A DNA stretch of 54,266 nt from positions 1 through 54,266 of the IMG/VR virus record IMGVR_UViG_3300010354_007082; one strand, 5' to 3'. Numbering within the stretch: position 1 is the stretch's first letter; every line of letters starts with the position of its first letter. The notes beneath the pieces are model-generated. The model was not told the DNA's origin. It worked only from the letters and a program-made list of their open reading frames with translations, and did no database searches. Positions 7,442-16,165 of this stretch are shown piece after piece. The stretch is from a virus. Position numbers and translations under genes: made by a program.

Positions 7442-8450
7442 GGTTCATAGCCCCTAACCTATATTGATCCAGTTCTAAAATTAATATTTCACGCATGGTT
7501 TTTGTAAGTTGCTCGTTGTCAATCGCTCTATGAAGTTGAATACCCAATTTTGAATTAAAGAAATAATGTGCGCTTACTAAAAACTTAGTTTCGTCATCTA
7601 TAACTTCACTCGTAATCCACTTGTTATAATATTTTTGCGACAATACAAAATTAACAAAAAGATCATAATACTCTTTAGCTTGAGTTGAGCATTCACGTAA
7701 TGCTTTTGTATGTATCATACCTAACTGTGGAGCGATATTAAAACAATCTACTCCTGCGTCTAACCTTAAATTAACTTCTCTCGCATGTAGGTAATCAGCA
7801 TTATGTTCTTTAAATAAAAGATTGTTATTGTGTACTAATTCAGTAATTTTTGTTGTAGTATAATTATCAAAATTTCCCACTTGCTTGTGTTTGGTAAGAC
7901 TTCCCGTTTTGGCAACGAAATATTTAAGATTTGGTTTATATTGGTTTAAAAATGACATTTGGTTGTGGTAATAAGAAAAATCACCATTCGTATTACCGTT
8001 GTTATCCTCACTCCCGTATTCAAACATAACATTAGGATTATGTCTCAGGGCAAAGTTAAACAATCGTTCAGCAACTTGTATTTGCTCATTTTGTTCTACT
8101 CTGCTAACATCAATATGTAATAAATCAAAACCATTGTAAGTATCTGTTTGAATTGTGCCAAAACAACGATTTAGTGCTTGTTCTAAATCTAAACCAACAT
8201 CTTTATCACTAAAGTATGGACCACAATGGTCACGGCAAATTAACACATTTTCTTTTACATAATTTTTGTTATTTTTAATAAATTTTACAAGATTTGGTGT
8301 GCTAAAGGCATAACCACCATCATAATCAACTTGATTTCTGCTTGAAATAATTAATAAAGGAAAATCATTCTTAAAACTATATTCTAAACATAAATCTGTA
8401 ACTATAGGACTCATAGGTCCAACACCTAATTTAAATTTTTTCAAGTCCAT
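7428..8450 (-). CDS. GatZ/KbaZ-like (tagatose-bisphosphate aldolase subunit-like) TIM-barrel protein
   Basis: A 340-residue protein that lines up with the GatZ/KbaZ family: S-S-R-NQVDYDGGY at 36-47 (family NQVN..GGYTG), RDHCGP at 73-78 (family GDHLGPN), HIDVS at 112-116 (family HLDAS), KEHNADYLHAR at 214-224 (family EAHSTDY), NIAPQLG at 238-244 (family KVGPALT), and a C-terminal YRLGAM. GatZ and KbaZ were described as non-catalytic partners of class II tagatose-bisphosphate aldolases; no GatY/KbaY partner is present here. In this setting it may be a stand-alone lyase or aldolase for an unusual sugar. It overlaps its KdsC-like neighbour by 20 bases. Family assignment is good; reaction is unknown. 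Confidence 0.75.
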   Translation of the reverse strand: MDLKKFKLGVGPMSPIVTDLCLEYSFKNDFPLLIISSRNQVDYDGGYAFSTPNLVKFIKNNKNYVKENVLICRDHCGPYFSDKDVGLDLEQALNRCFGTIQTDTYNGFDLLHIDVSRVEQNEQIQVAERLFNFALRHNPNVMFEYGSEDNNGNTNGDFSYYHNQMSFLNQYKPNLKYFVAKTGSLTKHKQVGNFDNYTTTKITELVHNNNLLFKEHNADYLHAREVNLRLDAGVDCFNIAPQLGMIHTKALRECSTQAKEYYDLFVNFVLSQKYYNKWITSEVIDDETKFLVSAHYFFNSKLGIQLHRAIDNEQLTKTMREILILELDQYRLGAMNHEFV

Positions 8451-8913
8451 TAATTACCCTTTCCAAATAGATACACGCATCTAATACTGCCCCACTGCCC
8501 GCATCACTTGGTGTAACATATTTAGCAGCTTTTTTTGCTTCTATTCTAGCAGTGTTAGGAGCTATACCAACCTTTACCTTTGATAATATGGGAGCGTCAT
8601 TATACCCATCTGCTATAAAAGCTGTAGTTTCTAAATCACAGTTATCGTAGAACCACTGTAATCTTTCTTCTTCACGCACTAAAATTAATTGATCTGGTCT
8701 ATATTTCCAATCTCTTACAATTCTACAATACGTAATATCCCATCCAGTCTCGTCGGCAGTTATAAACGTAATATCTTTAAGATATTTGGTAATTATTTTA
8801 AAACCATCTTTGTCATGTGGCCCAAAAACTTTAAAGGTTTTTCCATACTTGTTATATAAAATATGTCCAGTATTTAAAACTCCATCAACATCTAACACTA
8901 ATTTTTTAATCAT
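8431..8913 (-). CDS. KdsC-like HAD phosphatase
   Basis: A 160-residue, cap-less HAD protein of the KDO-8-phosphate phosphatase class, with the usual length for that class. DVDGV at 8-12 supplies the nucleophile Asp8 and acid/base Asp10; the flanking VLNTG and later KDGFKI fit KdsC and the NeuA phosphatase domain; ITADE occupies the motif II region at 51-55; ADGYNDAP at 101-108 is motif IV binding magnesium. The family removes phosphate from an eight- or nine-carbon sugar acid or similar compound. No KDO or sialic acid synthase or CMP-transferase is nearby, so the substrate is probably the product of an adjacent enzyme such as the GatZ-like protein. It overlaps both neighbours (4 and 20 bases). 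Confidence 0.85.
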   Translation of the reverse strand: MIKKLVLDVDGVLNTGHILYNKYGKTFKVFGPHDKDGFKIITKYLKDITFITADETGWDITYCRIVRDWKYRPDQLILVREEERLQWFYDNCDLETTAFIADGYNDAPILSKVKVGIAPNTARIEAKKAAKYVTPSDAGSGAVLDACIYLERVINGLEKI

Positions 8914-9629
8914 TTTTCTAAATAAAATTTGTCATACACTTTTGTATCTATGTCAATATCTGTATATAATTTGAATTGTTTTATAAATTGTTGTTTATAA
9001 AATACCTGCCCACTAACATAATTTATATTACGTGCCTGATCAGTAAGCTTGTTTGGATTAATAGACATATCAATAACGCATTTTACTCTATCGGACAAAT
9101 GTTTAAATGGACTTATATTTTCTATGGTTCCCAATCCTGTACAATTAATAACTACATCAAACTCTGAATGTCTTTGTTCCCAGTTGTTCAAACTTCTGCT
9201 GAATACTGATAGATTAACATATTTATTTGCTGTCAGGAAGGTTATAAACATTCTTCCTATTGACCCATTGCCCAAAATACACACATTACTGAAGCTGTTT
9301 ATATTATTACAAACATAAGCTACACCAAAAACATCGGCATTATAACCATGTAGTTTACCAGTTTTATTTATAATAGTATTACAAGACATATAATCTGTCA
9401 CACTTTTATCAACGTAGTCTAACTCTTTGATAACCAAACTTTTAAAAGGCATACTAATTGATATGCCCTCATACTTTTTTTTAGCTTCTAATAAATCCTT
9501 TTGTATATTTTGAATTGACGAACTTTTGGGCATATAAACACTATCGCAATTATAATAGTTAAAAAACTTATTATAAAAATACTTACCCTGTGTTCCTGGA
9601 TTTGAACTATAGCTCACATATGTTTTCAT
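8910..9629 (-). CDS. AroE-like shikimate/quinate dehydrogenase-family protein
   Basis: A 239-residue protein, slightly shorter than AroE (about 270). SMPFK at 59-63 matches the family V-T-x-P-x-K with catalytic Lys63; CNTI at 83-86 matches the NT motif; GYNADVFG at 95-102 matches GxNTDxxG with Asp99 kept and Thr changed to Ala; ILGNGSIGRM at 118-127 is the nucleotide-binding glycine loop. Key catalytic residues are thus present, while the C-terminal region is weakly conserved. Within a glycan cluster it is unlikely to serve aromatic amino acid synthesis and may reduce or oxidise a cyclic or keto-sugar intermediate. It overlaps both neighbours by 4 bases. Confidence 0.82.
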   Translation of the reverse strand: MKTYVSYSSNPGTQGKYFYNKFFNYYNCDSVYMPKSSSIQNIQKDLLEAKKKYEGISISMPFKSLVIKELDYVDKSVTDYMSCNTIINKTGKLHGYNADVFGVAYVCNNINSFSNVCILGNGSIGRMFITFLTANKYVNLSVFSRSLNNWEQRHSEFDVVINCTGLGTIENISPFKHLSDRVKCVIDMSINPNKLTDQARNINYVSGQVFYKQQFIKQFKLYTDIDIDTKVYDKFYLEK

Positions 9630-9955
9630 CTTTTAAAAGCATGTATAGAATAGATTTTTCCATCTTTAAAAGTAATTACGTCAACTACATTTAAAAAGGT
9701 TGATTGTCCGTTTACAATAATATTGATTAATAACTCTGAAAAAACGGTTTGATCTTCACAGGCATTCTGTAATATAGTAACTTTAACACTGTCAACCTTA
9801 TCAAATATTTGTTTATTTGCTTCTAATACTTTATCACGACCTGATACATTATTGTCCCAATCAATTAATTGTACATTAGGATGAAACATTTTCTCTAATC
9901 CTAACAAATCTTTGTTGCTAAATTTATTAAAATATTGTTCAACTTTATTTTTCAC
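9626..9955 (-). CDS. NTF2/SnoaL-like small protein
   Basis: A 109-residue protein with the NTF2-like cone-fold pattern: N-terminal helices ending in LEKMFHPNVQLIDW, then G-R-D-K-V, and C-terminal strands VDVITFKDGKIYSIHAFKR. The start is GTG at 9955, sharing one base with the upstream TAG stop; a strong GAGGAA ribosome site lies just upstream and supports GTG rather than the later ATG at codon 23. Members act as isomerases, dehydratases, hydrolases or simple binding proteins. Its place between the nucleotidyltransferase/kinase and the AroE-like gene suggests a step in the same pathway; the reaction is unknown. Confidence 0.75.
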   Translation of the reverse strand: MKNKVEQYFNKFSNKDLLGLEKMFHPNVQLIDWDNNVSGRDKVLEANKQIFDKVDSVKVTILQNACEDQTVFSELLINIIVNGQSTFLNVVDVITFKDGKIYSIHAFKR

Positions 9956-11478
9956 TATTGTTCCTCAAATAACTTTATACCTAAATACCAAAGTAATAAA
10001 TCAAAGTCAGGAGTATGTAAGGGAGCCATATTCCAAAATATGATCGGCACTAACAATTTTGTTTTTTTAACACTATAATTTTTACTAATTAAAAAATCCT
10101 CAACTATTTTAATATATTGTTCGTAGTTTTGAATATGAGGAATGGTTAATTTAACATGACCATTATTGTACTCATATTGAAAGTTGTTGTTTTTTACTTC
10201 ACTGTAATTAATTATAAATCCACCCAATAATTTAGCAAAATCATAATATATGTCGCCAACCTCAACTAATCCAGCAAATTCATGTCTCCAATCAATTATT
10301 TTAAAATGTTGCGAACTGTCTATAATAATATTATCAAATTGTAAATCCCCGTGTATGAAACCAGGCATGTTTATATTTTCAAGCATATCCCAATCAATAT
10401 TATTTAAGTAATAATAGTATGGTTTAACAGGAATATTGTTAACAGTGTGGGCATTGCCTATATTTGGATACTTTTTTAAAAATAAGTTAACACGTTGTAA
10501 TGTTTTTTCTTTATAAAACTTTTTACAATAGCTATCCAAAGATATATTTTTTTTATTCCAAACTTTGCTATCAAACCAATTTAATAAATTTAGAAGTATA
10601 TCTACGGAGTAATTTTTATAAACAACCTCGCCTTCAAAGTAATCATATACCAGCCATTGCCCAATATTGTTTACATTATTAGGAAATATATTAGTGTTGA
10701 GTTTTGTTTTTTCATATTTTTTCTTTGGTATGGATTCGTCCAAAAACCACTTGATAACTTTATTACTAGTAAAATAAGTAATTTCGTCAGTTTTGGTAAA
10801 ATCGTATTTTTGTGTTTTTTTTACTTCACTATTATATATTTCTAAATTACCAAAATCTTTCCAAGAATTTAAATTAACTTGATTAGTGTCTTTTTCTATA
10901 GCAAATACAATTTCATTACTCTGTGAGGATGACAATCTATGTTTAAAATTAACATAATCTTTGATAAACATAACACCAGTAAATGCTTCCCAATCCATAG
11001 TCTGTTGTATCTTAAACGTCATGTCCTTTACTTTGTTGTTTTGAATTTTAAACATTGTGTAGTGTTCAGACATTTCAGTTGGAACATTTTTTGTAAAAAC
11101 AGTATCGTGCTTTAAGTTAAAACTAGTTAAATCTTCATTATAATATGTATCACAAGGTATATACCAAAATTCACTATTCAAAATATCAAAACACTTACTT
11201 ATTGTATAACCTGGGCCCGATTTTTCACTAACGTAATCATCGATTATAACAAATTTTATTTTTAAAAAAGGATAAACTAACTTACAATAATCAATAACTT
11301 GTTGTGATTGATATCCAATTGGAATTATAAATTGTGTATCTGTAGGAAAACTTTCTATAATATGTGAAAGTATGGGTTTATTTTTATAAGGAATTAATGA
11401 TTTGTTTAAAAATTGAGTAAGTTTTCCTAACCTACTACCCAATCCTGCAGTTGGTATGACTACTGTATTTTTATTCAT
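9955..11478 (-). CDS. Fused sugar-type nucleotidyltransferase and APH/choline-kinase-like kinase
   Basis: A 507-residue two-domain protein counted from ATG 11478, chosen because VVIPTAGLGSRLG follows directly and the start overlaps the upstream stop by 8 bases. The N-terminal half (about 1-235) is a nucleotidyltransferase: GLGSRLG at 12-18, Lys26 of the signature, and YIPCD at 106-110 for metal binding. The C-terminal half (about 270-507) is an aminoglycoside/choline kinase-like domain: HGDLQFDN at 376-383 and IDWR at 395-398, the catalytic and magnesium-binding motifs. The fusion suggests sequential phosphorylation and nucleotide activation of one substrate, as in LicA/LicC (choline) or AmgK/MurU (amino sugars). 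Substrate is unknown. Confidence 0.85.
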   Translation of the reverse strand: MNKNTVVIPTAGLGSRLGKLTQFLNKSLIPYKNKPILSHIIESFPTDTQFIIPIGYQSQQVIDYCKLVYPFLKIKFVIIDDYVSEKSGPGYTISKCFDILNSEFWYIPCDTYYNEDLTSFNLKHDTVFTKNVPTEMSEHYTMFKIQNNKVKDMTFKIQQTMDWEAFTGVMFIKDYVNFKHRLSSSQSNEIVFAIEKDTNQVNLNSWKDFGNLEIYNSEVKKTQKYDFTKTDEITYFTSNKVIKWFLDESIPKKKYEKTKLNTNIFPNNVNNIGQWLVYDYFEGEVVYKNYSVDILLNLLNWFDSKVWNKKNISLDSYCKKFYKEKTLQRVNLFLKKYPNIGNAHTVNNIPVKPYYYYLNNIDWDMLENINMPGFIHGDLQFDNIIIDSSQHFKIIDWRHEFAGLVEVGDIYYDFAKLLGGFIINYSEVKNNNFQYEYNNGHVKLTIPHIQNYEQYIKIVEDFLISKNYSVKKTKLLVPIIFWNMAPLHTPDFDLLLWYLGIKLFEEQ

Positions 11479-11908
11479 GTTCACTAGATATTTTACCGTG
11501 TGTTCTTCCTTGATCGTCCTGTAGTCTAAAAACATCATCTAATTCAGGGGTGCTTGCTTCCATAAACTCTAAATCTGTGATAGCAACAACTCTATGTACA
11601 TAATTAGGAAAAACATTAAATATCACACCAGGCATCAAGTCAACTATGTCCATTGATTTTTCATAATCATTGACTTGTTCATTTGACATACCTTTGGTTA
11701 AAAAAGTATTGATGTTAAAAACATCCCTACTTATGTAAAGTTTACCTGAGCCACTTAAAACATAATTTGTTTCTGTTTTAAATTGATGAACTTGTAAACT
11801 TGTTCTATTTCCTGCTAAAAACAAAATTCTTTTTAATGCGTATGGAGTTTTAATTCCGTCGGCTATCCAAAGTTCCTGTCCCCAATGTTTTTTAACAACT
11901 TTTGTCAT
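11471..11908 (-). CDS. Mannose-6-phosphate isomerase type II-like cupin
   Basis: A 145-residue single cupin. ATG 11908 is chosen over an upstream in-frame ATG at 11926 because AAAGG lies about 6 bases before it and it then avoids overlap with the upstream gene. Features match the C-terminal cupin of ManC/AlgA-type proteins: HWGQELW near the start, SLQVHQFKTETNYVLSGSG (cupin motif 1), VFPNYVHRV (motif 2) and ASTPELDDVFRLQDDQGR at the end. In such proteins the cupin isomerises or binds a phosphosugar. Here the nucleotidyltransferase is in the next gene rather than fused. Its stop overlaps that gene by 8 bases. Confidence 0.85.
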   Translation of the reverse strand: MTKVVKKHWGQELWIADGIKTPYALKRILFLAGNRTSLQVHQFKTETNYVLSGSGKLYISRDVFNINTFLTKGMSNEQVNDYEKSMDIVDLMPGVIFNVFPNYVHRVVAITDLEFMEASTPELDDVFRLQDDQGRTHGKISSEHE

Positions 11909-11918
11909 AAAATTACCT

Positions 11919-12677
11919 TTAATCATTATATATCAATCTTTCACACAACCAATTTAAACTATAACCTGATTTTGTCTGATACCAAAGATGGCTTAATTGT
12001 TTTATACTTTCATAGTCATTTAGATAATAATTTCTAGATATGCTTCTCAAAATAAAAATATCACTTATTGGTGTGATATGTTTAATGTTTGTAAAAAATT
12101 CTTTGAAAATATTTGCTAAATGGACATGTATATTGCTATGATCGGATATTGTTTGAATGTCTTGGTCGATGTTTTTAAGTTTTAACATCTCTTTGTATTT
12201 TCCAATTAATATCACATCTTGCATATGAAAACCATTACGTAGATTTTCATTACTTTGTCCTATATAACCATATATACAATTATCTTCTATCTCATCTAAA
12301 AATTTATCCCACAAAGTTAAATCGTTTTTGAATACTAAATCAGGTCTTAATAGAATAACAACATCATAAAGTATATTGCTTTTTAACATTAAATCTAATA
12401 CGCTATGCCAACGATTTAACATAAGCTTATTAGTAAAAAGGTAGTCAACGTCATTTTTATTATCAATTTTACTATCAAAACAAAGTAAAACATCATTAAT
12501 TTTTTCCGTTGTAATTTTTTCTGAAAGATTAATGTTTAACTTTTCGTTATACTCTGTTGAAATATCCCAAGTACTAAAATAGTAATGAACATAATCTGAA
12601 AGTTTATTAAACTCCCAGTATTTGTAAGCTCTATCGAATTCTCGATACTCTCCAGCTATTAATACTGCTATCTTCAT
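11919..12677 (-). CDS. Glycosyltransferase-like protein of the KIAV-L-x-GE/QPR family
   Basis: A 252-residue protein beginning MKIAVLIAGEYREFDRAYKY and containing VHYYFSTWDIS and VVILLRPDLVF. The layout matches the protein at 13402-14208 (KIAVCLSGQPR, YYFCHAWDYN, FVIKSRYDLVF), so the two are paralogues. Proteins of this type occur in capsule and surface-glycan loci and in phages and are usually annotated as glycosyltransferase-like; the R-x-D-L element is the likely nucleotide-sugar or metal site. No signal peptide or membrane segment. It overlaps its upstream neighbour by 4 bases. Donor and acceptor cannot be read. Confidence 0.6.
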   Translation of the reverse strand: MKIAVLIAGEYREFDRAYKYWEFNKLSDYVHYYFSTWDISTEYNEKLNINLSEKITTEKINDVLLCFDSKIDNKNDVDYLFTNKLMLNRWHSVLDLMLKSNILYDVVILLRPDLVFKNDLTLWDKFLDEIEDNCIYGYIGQSNENLRNGFHMQDVILIGKYKEMLKLKNIDQDIQTISDHSNIHVHLANIFKEFFTNIKHITPISDIFILRSISRNYYLNDYESIKQLSHLWYQTKSGYSLNWLCERLIYND

Positions 12678-13405
12678 AAATCCACATTAGATAACAAATT
12701 ATTATTACTTATATAGTCTAATAAACGTTCTGCCCAAGCATTATGTCCTTCAATAAGAGGATGATGATTTGGGCCACGTGGGAATTTGTTTCTATCAGAA
12801 AACATACTAAATGAATCGTTAACTATAAATCTGGGAGTCAATCGTTGATTAAGAATATAGCTGGGTACATGTTTTATCTGGTCATCAAAAATAGTTTTAT
12901 AATGAAATGAATAAGTTAAAAGATAAGGGATTTTGTGTTGCCTTAAAAAATTCTGTATGCCCAAAATCATTAATTGATCAAATTCATGTTCACTTTTATC
13001 ACTTGAAAAACTTTTTACCATAAGCTCCCATAGTTTATGTTCATCTGTATAGTCAGGTGGTTCATGTGTAAGCATGTGAACATAATACTTATTACGTTCA
13101 CTATTAAAAAATTCTCTGCGTAAACAATGTGTTATACTTACGTTGACAAAAATTTCACTAGGATCATAGTTTGTAAGTGCTTCACTAATGTTCTCTACTA
13201 ATTTTCTATAAGCACGTTGATTACTACCTCCAGGAAGTGCGGTGTTTTTATAGTTAAGATACCCCAATTTATCGGACATGATTCCACTATAACAATGTTT
13301 ACGTTGAAAGTTACTAAAATAATAAAGATTTCCTGGTTCTCTTGGACCGTCTAATTCTTGTCCAAAAGCATAACTGTCGCCTGTAACGTAAAATAACTTG
13401 GTCAT
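12674..13405 (-). CDS. SGNH/GDSL-type hydrolase-like protein
   Basis: A 243-residue protein. GDSYAFG at 9-15 carries the candidate nucleophile Ser11; ALPGGSNQR (about 56-64) fits the Gly/Asn oxyanion blocks; and PNHHPLIEGHNAWAERLLDY near the end fits the terminal block with the catalytic His. Such enzymes remove or transfer acyl groups on glycans. There is no signal peptide, so a cytoplasmic role on a sugar intermediate, or an acyltransferase-type use, is plausible. It overlaps both neighbours by 4 bases. Family is fairly clear, substrate is not. Confidence 0.75.
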   Translation of the reverse strand: MTKLFYVTGDSYAFGQELDGPREPGNLYYFSNFQRKHCYSGIMSDKLGYLNYKNTALPGGSNQRAYRKLVENISEALTNYDPSEIFVNVSITHCLRREFFNSERNKYYVHMLTHEPPDYTDEHKLWELMVKSFSSDKSEHEFDQLMILGIQNFLRQHKIPYLLTYSFHYKTIFDDQIKHVPSYILNQRLTPRFIVNDSFSMFSDRNKFPRGPNHHPLIEGHNAWAERLLDYISNNNLLSNVDL

Positions 13406-14208
13406 TTATAAATCTCATTATTTAATTGAACTATTTTATCATAGTCATTAACTACATGTAATCCTATTCCATCTTTGTTCACTGCGTCTTTACGGTATAC
13501 ACACTCACTTAACGATTTTGCTGAACGAAAAAATTTAATGTTAGTATGTCTCAAGTATTCACTCATTAGCGTGCCTGGACCTAGAAAATCACAATCTTCA
13601 GGTATATGGTATTTGCGTTCACTTACCATAAACCAATATATGTCACTAATTACATCCATTACTTCACTACTACCATAATATATTACATCACTAATATTTA
13701 CTCTGTCATACTCCATACCCATTCTACCATTATGTGTTCCATAAAAGTCATAAGGTTTTTTATAATCATATGGATCGTTTAGTCTGTAATCTAACTCAAA
13801 TGTATGGTATGGAATAAACACAAGATCATATCTAGATTTAATAACAAAATCAAATTCAAAGTTATGTTCTAACTCATATTCTCTTTTCAAGTAATTTGCT
13901 CTCATTTGACTATAATAAAGTGAGTCCCACGGAATTATATCATTAGGTAAATCTTCTCGTGACTCTATTACAATTTTTTTAGGATTTAATAAATTGGTAA
14001 TTTCTTCTATTAAAACATTTTTTGGTACTACTTCATGTTTCCAACTTAATACATTATCTTCTCGAACCTTGTAGGTATTATAGTCCCAAGCGTGGCAAAA
14101 ATAATAATATGAGTAATTTTCATTGTTCTGAAAAAAATTTAGTGTACTTGGTAACGCATATTTGTACGTGCGAGGTTGACCACTTAAACATACAGCAATT
14201 TTATACAT
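13402..14208 (-). CDS. Glycosyltransferase-like protein, paralogue of the 11919-12677 gene
   Basis: A 268-residue protein starting MYKIAVCLSGQPRTYKYALP. It shares with its paralogue the early KIAV-x-x-x-G-x-x-R motif, a YYFCHAWDYN strand, and FVIKSRYDLVFIP, a likely catalytic or donor-binding element. It is a cytosolic-looking protein without membrane segments. The neighbours are an unknown 167-residue protein upstream and an SGNH hydrolase downstream (4-base overlap). Family-level glycosyltransferase assignment is from resemblance to proteins of surface-glycan loci; specificity is unknown. Confidence 0.62.
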   Translation of the reverse strand: MYKIAVCLSGQPRTYKYALPSTLNFFQNNENYSYYYFCHAWDYNTYKVREDNVLSWKHEVVPKNVLIEEITNLLNPKKIVIESREDLPNDIIPWDSLYYSQMRANYLKREYELEHNFEFDFVIKSRYDLVFIPYHTFELDYRLNDPYDYKKPYDFYGTHNGRMGMEYDRVNISDVIYYGSSEVMDVISDIYWFMVSERKYHIPEDCDFLGPGTLMSEYLRHTNIKFFRSAKSLSECVYRKDAVNKDGIGLHVVNDYDKIVQLNNEIYK

Positions 14209-14210
14209 AA

Positions 14211-14714
14211 TTAAAACTCAACAAAAAGTTCCTTATTGTTTTTAGTAAGACAAATAGTACTTATTTGTCTTGACTTTAAAAACTTATAAAAATTTAATTC
14301 ATGTGGTTCTTGACGGAAATAACATCTATAGTATTCACAAGCATGATTAAAGGTTAGTGAATTAGCACAAAACATAGACGGGAAAATACCCGTTCCAAGT
14401 CCAGGTCTCCAATTACCTTTGTAATAATACAAAGTCCTAAAATGTAAATTATTTGGCAGTTCAAAGTAATCAATTAAAGAATCTGAGCAATCATACAAAA
14501 TGTTTATATAGTAGGTAAATCTATGATTGATTTCATATAATCTCTTATCAAACGCGGTATTAAATATTTTTGTAAAGTAATCAGCTTGTTTTTCTGTATA
14601 GAAAAAGTCTAATTTATAATTTGGCAAAAGATTACGAAACTTATCTTTTATTATAGGTATATAATCATTATTTTGATTTACCAAACATATCCCGATTTTA
14701 TTTAATACAATCAT
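14211..14714 (-). CDS. Unknown protein, possibly distant relative of the KIAV-type glycosyltransferases
   Basis: A 167-residue protein that begins MIVLNKIGICLVNQNNDYIP. The strand pattern K-I-G-I-C-L near the start and its place directly before the 14208 gene suggest a short or diverged relative of the two KIAV-type glycosyltransferase-like proteins, but no catalytic motif such as RxDL is visible. It is rich in Tyr, Phe and Asn. Its start overlaps the radical SAM gene by 4 bases and its stop is two bases before the next start. I cannot assign a function; a truncated paralogue is one option. Confidence 0.55.
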   Translation of the reverse strand: MIVLNKIGICLVNQNNDYIPIIKDKFRNLLPNYKLDFFYTEKQADYFTKIFNTAFDKRLYEINHRFTYYINILYDCSDSLIDYFELPNNLHFRTLYYYKGNWRPGLGTGIFPSMFCANSLTFNHACEYYRCYFRQEPHELNFYKFLKSRQISTICLTKNNKELFVEF

Positions 14715-16165
14715 GTATATTCACACTGTTTATAAAAATCAACAAATTCAGGAAAATAATCAACAAACTTGGTATTGTTTCTACGATCATATTCACTGTA
14801 AAACAAATAAAAGTCTTTCATAGCTGTTTGTAAATTAAAATCTATAGGTCCATTTATCCAATCTATAAGTCTTTGAATCTTACTTATTTCAAAGTCATAA
14901 AATCCCTTAAACAAATTGTCTTTTGTTCTTTGATTATTCTCCATAAATTCTTTTGTTTTATAAAGTTCAGGTAAAAAATCTTTGTTAATTTTAGCGTTAA
15001 GCCATATTGGGTATTCAAGTTGTGGCATATCAAACCAAACCAGCTGGCGGTCTGTATTGTATTTAAATCTTAAATCTAAAATGTTTTTAATATATTCGTA
15101 GAAACCAACATAACTTAACACATTAAAGGTAATAATAAAAGTCAAACTATGAGCAGAACCTTCACTTAAATATTGATTTATATTTTTATATAATAAATTA
15201 AAGTCCATTCCATTTCTTATATACTCAGCTTGCTTGCCCCAACTATCAAGACTACAAAACAACATAAAATGCTCAAAAGAATCTGTGCTAGTCATATCGT
15301 GAAGGGAAGTCATAAACTTACTCCATTGGTTTCCAGGTGGACAGCAATTGCTTGTTATACTAAGATGTAAATCTTTTTTTGGATTTTTCTTTACATAATC
15401 AAAAATCCTAAAAGTACTTTTATCCATTAATGGTTCGCCACCAGTCATTCTAAATGTTTTTAGTGTGGGATATATTGTAGGGAACCATTCCCAAAAAGCT
15501 AGCAAGTACGGATTATCAGGCCCATTTTGTGGCCACATATTAGCATTTTTCATCCATATGGTATCATTGTGTTTTGTATTACTTAATTGATATGGACCGT
15601 TTTTATCTATATCTTTCATCCACTCAGTGCTTAAATGCGGGCTACAATAACTACATTTAAAATTACATGCTTGGTTAAAATTTACTTCAACATACCTAGG
15701 GCGAGCGTTCCCAACATAACCTAATTTAAGTGCTTCTTTGATTATTCCTTCTTCATAGATATCATTACTACGATAAGCTCTATCACTTAGTTGTTCTCCG
15801 CTGTCCTCTATTCTCCAACAAAATTCACATTCATTTGGACGAACTCCATCCAACATTAATTTTCTTTGTTCTTTTTTATATTTTGTATTATGTAAAGCAC
15901 TTACATCTATTTCAATTTCTTGTAAAGGTATATGATGACTGCGTGGATGATAACAGCTATGTGTTTGACCTGTAGGAATATGTATACTTACATTAAACCA
16001 CTTAGCCAAACAAAAACTTGGGCTAACCTCATTTAACTTTTCAAATACTTTTTTTGTGTTGTGACCATAGTAACTTTCAAATTGGTCATTATTTACAACT
16101 GATTCATTACCTTTCGTACCCTGTATTTCTGACAATTTACCATCCTTCAATTTGGCGTATAACAT
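14711..16165 (-). CDS. Twitch/SPASM-type radical SAM protein
   Basis: A 484-residue protein. The SAM-binding iron-sulfur cluster motif C-x3-C-x2-C is at Cys167, Cys171 and Cys174 (QACNFKCSYC), with MTGGEPL at 240-246 as the GGEP motif. Ahead of it, Cys71 and the pair Cys113/Cys116 (NECEFCW) look like an N-terminal twitch-type auxiliary-cluster region, as in a common phage family of twitch-domain radical SAM proteins. Substrates of this phage family are not established; modification of a peptide, sugar or cofactor is possible. The start overlaps the upstream gene by 29 bases, with AAAGAG as ribosome site; no better start exists before codon 104. Confidence 0.85.
   Translation of the reverse strand: MLYAKLKDGKLSEIQGTKGNESVVNNDQFESYYGHNTKKVFEKLNEVSPSFCLAKWFNVSIHIPTGQTHSCYHPRSHHIPLQEIEIDVSALHNTKYKKEQRKLMLDGVRPNECEFCWRIEDSGEQLSDRAYRSNDIYEEGIIKEALKLGYVGNARPRYVEVNFNQACNFKCSYCSPHLSTEWMKDIDKNGPYQLSNTKHNDTIWMKNANMWPQNGPDNPYLLAFWEWFPTIYPTLKTFRMTGGEPLMDKSTFRIFDYVKKNPKKDLHLSITSNCCPPGNQWSKFMTSLHDMTSTDSFEHFMLFCSLDSWGKQAEYIRNGMDFNLLYKNINQYLSEGSAHSLTFIITFNVLSYVGFYEYIKNILDLRFKYNTDRQLVWFDMPQLEYPIWLNAKINKDFLPELYKTKEFMENNQRTKDNLFKGFYDFEISKIQRLIDWINGPIDFNLQTAMKDFYLFYSEYDRRNNTKFVDYFPEFVDFYKQCEYT

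Noticed and set aside
8910-9629. AroE-like gene as a true shikimate pathway enzyme
   Set aside because: No other aromatic-pathway genes are present, the family GxNTD Thr is Ala, and the context is a glycan-type operon.
11479-11538. Longer N-terminus for the nucleotidyltransferase-kinase fusion
   Set aside because: The extra 20 residues would overlap the cupin gene extensively, and the family signature begins directly after the ATG at 11478.
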